Part shown: positions 60,514 through 64,000 of the stretch, in pieces
Layout of the letters: each line of letters begins with the position of its first letter
How positions within the stretch are numbered: position 1 is the first letter of the stretch
From: VGNY01 sp964549635
Lineage (GTDB): Bacteria; Chloroflexota; Dehalococcoidia; GIF9; UBA5629
DNA: 64,000 nt
Assembly (NCBI GenBank): GCA_964549635.1
Contig: CAZJVJ010000003.1
Location: forward strand, 1 to 64,000
Reading direction: 5' to 3'
Made by a program: the position numbers and the translations under genes
The notes under the pieces: generated by a model
The model's database searches: none
Told to the model about the DNA's origin: nothing
What the model saw: only the letters and a program-made list of their open reading frames with translations

Positions 60514-62451
60514 ATGAGCCGAGCTAAGGAAAATAAAAATCCAGTAAAGATAACTGATCTCACTTTTCGTGATGCACACCAATCGTTGTTTGCCACACGG
60601 ATGCGCACCATAGATATGGAACCAATTGCGCCGGAGATGAATAAGGTAGGCTTCTGGTCTATGGAAGTATGGGGTGGGGCCACCTTTGATGTGATGACCC
60701 GATTTTTGAATGAGGATCCGTGGGAAAGAGTCCGTATTTTGAAGAAGCTGATGCCTGATACAAAATTGCAAATGCTTCTCAGGGGTCAAAACCTGGTAGG
60801 TTACCGAAATTATGCCGATGATGTAGTTGTGGCCTTTTGTCATCATGCTGCTGACTGTGGCATTGATGTCTTTCGCGTATTCGATGCCCTTAACGATGAA
60901 CGCAACTTCATAACTGCTTTCAAAGCCATCAAGGAGAAAGGAAAACATATCCAAGGTGCCTTGTGCTATTCTTTAACTGAGGCTAAATTAGGTGGTCCCA
61001 TATACAATATAGATTACTACGTGAACAAAGCGCTCATCATCCAAGATATGGGAGCAGATAGTCTGTGTATTAAAGATATGGCTGGCCTAATTGCGCCGGA
61101 TGATGCTTATGAGTTGATTAAGGCTCTGAAACAAACTCTAAAAATACCGGTATGTTTGCACAGCCATTTCACTAGCGGTATGGCTGATATGAGCTACTTA
61201 AAAGCAATCGAGGCTGGTGTTGATATTATTGATACGGATATCGCCCCGTTTGCTTTGCGTACTGCACATCCGGCAATAGAGCCGATTGTAGTAGCTCTCA
61301 GTGGTACTCCTAGGGATACTGGACTAGACTTAAAGCATCTACTTAAACTTGGCGAGTATTTTGAATCCATTGCCCCGAAGTATCGGGACTTTTTAGATAC
61401 AACGAAGATGTCAGTTATTGATACAGGAGTGCTGTGGCATCAAATCCCTGGTGGCATGTTCAGCAATATGGTCGCCCAGCTTAAAGAGGCAAATGCCCTA
61501 GACCGTCTGCATGATGTCTACGCCGAACTTCCAAAGACTCGAAAAGAGTTGGGCTATCCGCCATTGGTTACGCCTACCAGTCAGATTGTTGGAGTCCAAG
61601 CAGTTCAGAATGTGCTATTTGGCAGATATAAAATGGTTTCTAAAGAAGTCAAAGATTATGTCTATGGTCTTTATGGGAAGCCGCCAGCCCCTATCGACGA
61701 AGAGGTGCAAAAGATAGTCCTCAAAGGCTATGAACGAGGTGAGAAACCTATAACCTGTCGCCCAGCGGATATTCTGGAACCGGAACTCGAAAAGGCTAGG
61801 GAAGCCACGAAGGGTATTGCCAAAGACATCGGTGATGTGCTTATTTATGCGCTGTACCCCCAAACTGGTATGCGATTCTTAAAGTGGAAATATGGTCTAG
61901 AAACACCGCCTCCAGAAACCAAACCGAAAACTTTAGAAGACGTGAAGCGCGAGGACGAGCTTATTGCCAAAGCTAAGTCTGGAAAGCTGGTGGAGAAGGT
62001 TGAGGTTAAAGCACCTGTAAAGGGAGCTGCTACAAGAACATTCAATGTCTTTATCGGTGATGAGTACTACAAAGTTGAAGTCGAACCTTTGGGTGGTGCG
62101 CTTACCCTTGCAACTCCGTATGCTTATGCTCCGTCAACCCCACCTGTATCTGCTCCAGCGGCACCAGTGCCTGTGCCCGAGGCGCCTCCAGCACCGGAGA
62201 TTAAGGCAGCTCCAGCCAAGGTGGCTGTAGCTGCAGGAGAAACACCGGTGACTGCCCCAATACCAGGCACAGTAATACGGTATCTGGTTAAGGAAGGTGA
62301 TGAAGTTAAAGTAGGTACTGGTATCGTAATTCTGGAAGCTATGAAGATGGAGAATGAGATAGTTTCTCCAGTTGCTGGCAAGGTTAAAGCCATAAGCTGC
62401 AAACCCGGAGACAAAGTAGCAGGGGGCGCTGTACTTGCCATCATCGGTTAG
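60514..62451 (+). CDS. oadA: Biotin-carrying carboxyltransferase (OadA / PycB / transcarboxylase 5S type)
   Basis: A 645-residue fusion. Residues about 5-470 form the pyruvate/oxaloacetate carboxyltransferase TIM barrel (ITDLTFRDAHQSLFATRMRT, MEVWGGATFDV, LRGQNLVGYRNYADDVV, metal His in CLHSHFTSGMA). A Pro/Ala-rich flexible linker (about 540-575) and a C-terminal biotinyl domain follow, with EAMKMENE and biotin-Lys611. It moves CO2 from oxaloacetate to biotin or back. Placed behind the methylmalonyl-CoA carboxyltransferase, it fits a methylmalonyl-CoA:pyruvate transcarboxylase; a Na+-pumping decarboxylase with OadB is the alternative. GAAGGAGGC precedes the ATG. Confidence 0.95.
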   Translation: MSRAKENKNPVKITDLTFRDAHQSLFATRMRTIDMEPIAPEMNKVGFWSMEVWGGATFDVMTRFLNEDPWERVRILKKLMPDTKLQMLLRGQNLVGYRNYADDVVVAFCHHAADCGIDVFRVFDALNDERNFITAFKAIKEKGKHIQGALCYSLTEAKLGGPIYNIDYYVNKALIIQDMGADSLCIKDMAGLIAPDDAYELIKALKQTLKIPVCLHSHFTSGMADMSYLKAIEAGVDIIDTDIAPFALRTAHPAIEPIVVALSGTPRDTGLDLKHLLKLGEYFESIAPKYRDFLDTTKMSVIDTGVLWHQIPGGMFSNMVAQLKEANALDRLHDVYAELPKTRKELGYPPLVTPTSQIVGVQAVQNVLFGRYKMVSKEVKDYVYGLYGKPPAPIDEEVQKIVLKGYERGEKPITCRPADILEPELEKAREATKGIAKDIGDVLIYALYPQTGMRFLKWKYGLETPPPETKPKTLEDVKREDELIAKAKSGKLVEKVEVKAPVKGAATRTFNVFIGDEYYKVEVEPLGGALTLATPYAYAPSTPPVSAPAAPVPVPEAPPAPEIKAAPAKVAVAAGETPVTAPIPGTVIRYLVKEGDEVKVGTGIVILEAMKMENEIVSPVAGKVKAISCKPGDKVAGGAVLAIIG

Positions 62452-62457
62452 AATTTA

Positions 62458-63711
62458 ATGGGTAAAACCCTAAGCGAGAAAATCTTAAGTGAAAAGTCTG
62501 GGACTAACGCACGAGCCGGCGATATTGTTATCGCACAAGTAGATTTAGCTTTCGTTCAAGATACTACAGGCCCTTTGACCATAAGGCAGTTTAAGGAAGT
62601 CAAGGGTGGAAGGCTGGCTAACCCGCAGAAAACCGCTATTTTTTTGGATCATGCTATTCCAAGTCCTAATCGGCAATTATCTAATGACCATCAGTTTTTG
62701 CGTCAATTCGCTGAAGAAACCGGTTGCCTTATTTTTGAGGGCGGTCATGGGATATGCCATCAGCTGGTGGCTGAGATATTTGCTAGTCCGGGCGATATTA
62801 TCGTTGGCGCTGACTCGCATACGGTAACTGCTGGTGGTTTGGGCGCATTCGCTACTGGTATGGGCTCAAGCGATGTTGCCGTCGTTTTGGCATTGGGCAA
62901 AACATGGTTTCGAGTGCCAGAGAGTTTCAAAATTGAAATCAGCGGCAAATTCGAAAAGTGGGTCGGGGCTAAAGATTTAGTGCTTCACCTAATTGGCGTA
63001 CTTGGAGCTGACGGAGCAACTTATAAAGCTCTAGAATTCAGCGGGGAAACTGTGGTTAATATGAATATATCGCAGCGCCTTACGATAGCTAATATGGCGG
63101 TGGAAGCTGGTGCTAAAGTTGGGCTTTTCCCCAGTGATGATGTAACTAGAAAGTATCTGTCAGCTCGAGGCAGAGCCAGCAAATACCGACCTCTAAGCCC
63201 GGATGCTGATGCCAATTATGAACGTAGCATTGCCGTTGACGTTGCTGAGCTTGAGCCATTGGTAGCCATGCCCCACTCTGTTGATAATGTTGCCCCGGCG
63301 AGGATGCTAGCCGGTACCCCAATCCACCAGGTATTCATTGGCACATGCACCAACGGTCGTCTTGAAGATTTAGCAATAGCTGCTGCTGTGCTTAAAAACA
63401 GAAAATGTCATCCCCGAGTTAGGTTGATAGTAGCTCCAGCATCAAGGCAAATTTTGGCTGAGGCCATGAAAGCCGGTTTTATACAAACTTTGATTGCTGC
63501 TGGTGCCATCTTGTTGCCACCCGGATGTGCTGCTTGTCTTGGTCTTCACCAGGGTGTCCTTGGGGATAATGAAGTATGTGTGTCTACAGCTAACCGCAAT
63601 TTTAAAGGTCGAATGGGCAATCCAGCAGCCCATATATATCTGGCTAGCCCAGCTACTGCCGCGGCTTCAGCTGTGACCGGCGAAATCACAGACCCTAGAA
63701 TGATATCATGA
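62458..63711 (+). CDS. leuC: 3-isopropylmalate dehydratase large subunit (archaeal-type LeuC/homoaconitase)
   Basis: A 417-residue aconitase-family 4Fe-4S hydro-lyase. Motifs: FLDHAIPSPN, the GADSHTVTAGGLGAFATGMGSSD region, cluster Cys in GTCTNGRLEDLAIAA (about 299) and PPGCAACLG (about 360). The length and the separate small-subunit gene fit the LeuC/AksD/HacA group used in leucine or 2-oxo-acid chain elongation; the exact substrate (isopropylmalate, citramalate or homocitrate) is not set by sequence alone. It starts 6 bp after the biotin protein and overlaps leuD by 4 bp. Confidence 0.92.
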   Translation: MGKTLSEKILSEKSGTNARAGDIVIAQVDLAFVQDTTGPLTIRQFKEVKGGRLANPQKTAIFLDHAIPSPNRQLSNDHQFLRQFAEETGCLIFEGGHGICHQLVAEIFASPGDIIVGADSHTVTAGGLGAFATGMGSSDVAVVLALGKTWFRVPESFKIEISGKFEKWVGAKDLVLHLIGVLGADGATYKALEFSGETVVNMNISQRLTIANMAVEAGAKVGLFPSDDVTRKYLSARGRASKYRPLSPDADANYERSIAVDVAELEPLVAMPHSVDNVAPARMLAGTPIHQVFIGTCTNGRLEDLAIAAAVLKNRKCHPRVRLIVAPASRQILAEAMKAGFIQTLIAAGAILLPPGCAACLGLHQGVLGDNEVCVSTANRNFKGRMGNPAAHIYLASPATAAASAVTGEITDPRMIS

Positions 63712-64000
63712 AGTCTGGTTTGGTACTAAAAGGTAAGGCCTTTAAATTTGGTGATGATATCTCTACAGACCTTATTATCTCTGGAAAGTACGCGCATTTG
63801 AGGAGCAATCTGGCAGAACTGGCCAAACATGTAATGGAAGATGCCGATCCTGAGTTTGTCAAAAGGGTAAGACCCGGTGACTTTATTGTAGGTGGCAATA
63901 ATTTCGGACTTGGCTCTAGTCGTGAGCATGCAGCACTGGTCATTAAAATGGCTGGTGTAAGCGCTGTCCTGGCAAAATCGGTTGCCCGCATCTTTTTCCG
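63708..64000 (+). CDS. leuD: 3-isopropylmalate dehydratase small subunit (3' end cut by window edge)
   Basis: The first 97 residues of the swivel-domain subunit that completes the LeuCD enzyme. FGDDISTDLIISGKYAH is at the start and the substrate-binding NNFGLGSSREHA at about residues 64-75. It overlaps leuC by 4 bp (ATGA) and runs out of the window. The complete family protein is about 165 residues, so about 70 are missing. Confidence 0.93.
   Translation, partial: MKSGLVLKGKAFKFGDDISTDLIISGKYAHLRSNLAELAKHVMEDADPEFVKRVRPGDFIVGGNNFGLGSSREHAALVIKMAGVSAVLAKSVARIFF

Overview
The window reads as a chromosomal segment of a strictly anaerobic, low-to-moderate GC bacterium, most likely Chloroflexota of the class Dehalococcoidia or a close relative. 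This is an inference from gene content and recalled family resemblance; no database search was run. Supporting features are ferredoxin-dependent 2-oxoacid oxidoreductases (Por and Ior), a Na+-pump-type decarboxylase subunit set, archaeal-type LeuCD, an EF-P with Arg32, Gram-positive-style housekeeping proteins (DnaD, RicT/YaaT, DprA) and no outer-membrane genes. Coding density is high and both strands carry long gene runs with 1-20 bp overlaps.

Layout. 1-4.5 kb: a NarL-type response regulator (cut by the left edge) and its GAF-PAS histidine kinase, a universal stress protein and a MazEF-type toxin-antitoxin pair. 4.5-11.7 kb: mfd, then a minus-strand run DUF177-rpmF-fabD-amrS-nusB-acpP. Its FabD lacks the catalytic Ser/His and its ACP lacks the phosphopantetheine Ser at the usual place. 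11.8-17.7 kb: an M20 amidohydrolase and a replication run rplI-dnaB-dnaD-tandem DnaC-like ATPase-HNH. 17.7-21.9 kb: lysA-holB-ricT and clpP. 21.9-30.6 kb: one nine-gene minus-strand run, dprA-topA-aroQ-pepQ-efp, ending in a PHP-formyltransferase-HAD-sugar-kinase cassette of unknown purpose. 30.8-36.8 kb: two tRNA-Ser genes, a mini OadG plus OadB, a frameshifted IS3-family element and a P-type ATPase. 37.0-43.3 kb: tRNA-Arg, Por subunits fused directly to a NuoE/NuoF/short-NuoG electron-transfer module, tRNA-Pro. 43.4-44.8 kb: two small zinc-ribbon/DUF genes and lexA with an operator array of 15-bp period. 45-57 kb: a long minus-strand run of amino-acid and cofactor genes (CoA-transferase, SDR, miaB, nadB, ridA, threonine synthase, FrhB-like, iorA, iorB, amino-acid dehydrogenase). 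57-58.7 kb: tRNA-Ser(GCU) and a decayed transposase. 58.7-64 kb: methylmalonyl-CoA carboxyltransferase, an MmdE-like peptide, a biotinylated 5S/OadA protein, then leuC and leuD (cut by the right edge).

How it fits together. The metabolic genes point to amino-acid and organic-acid oxidation coupled to ferredoxin: the dehydrogenase and IorAB would convert amino acids to 2-oxoacids and acyl-CoA, Por would handle pyruvate and pass electrons to the NuoEFG-like module, and the 12S/5S/biotin proteins with OadB could move carboxyl groups between methylmalonyl-CoA and pyruvate or use decarboxylation to export Na+. The parts most worth a second look are the paired inactive-looking FabD and ACP, the LexA operator array, the four-gene PHP/formyltransferase/HAD/kinase cassette, the split and dispersed decarboxylase subunits and the tandem helicase-loader ATPase.
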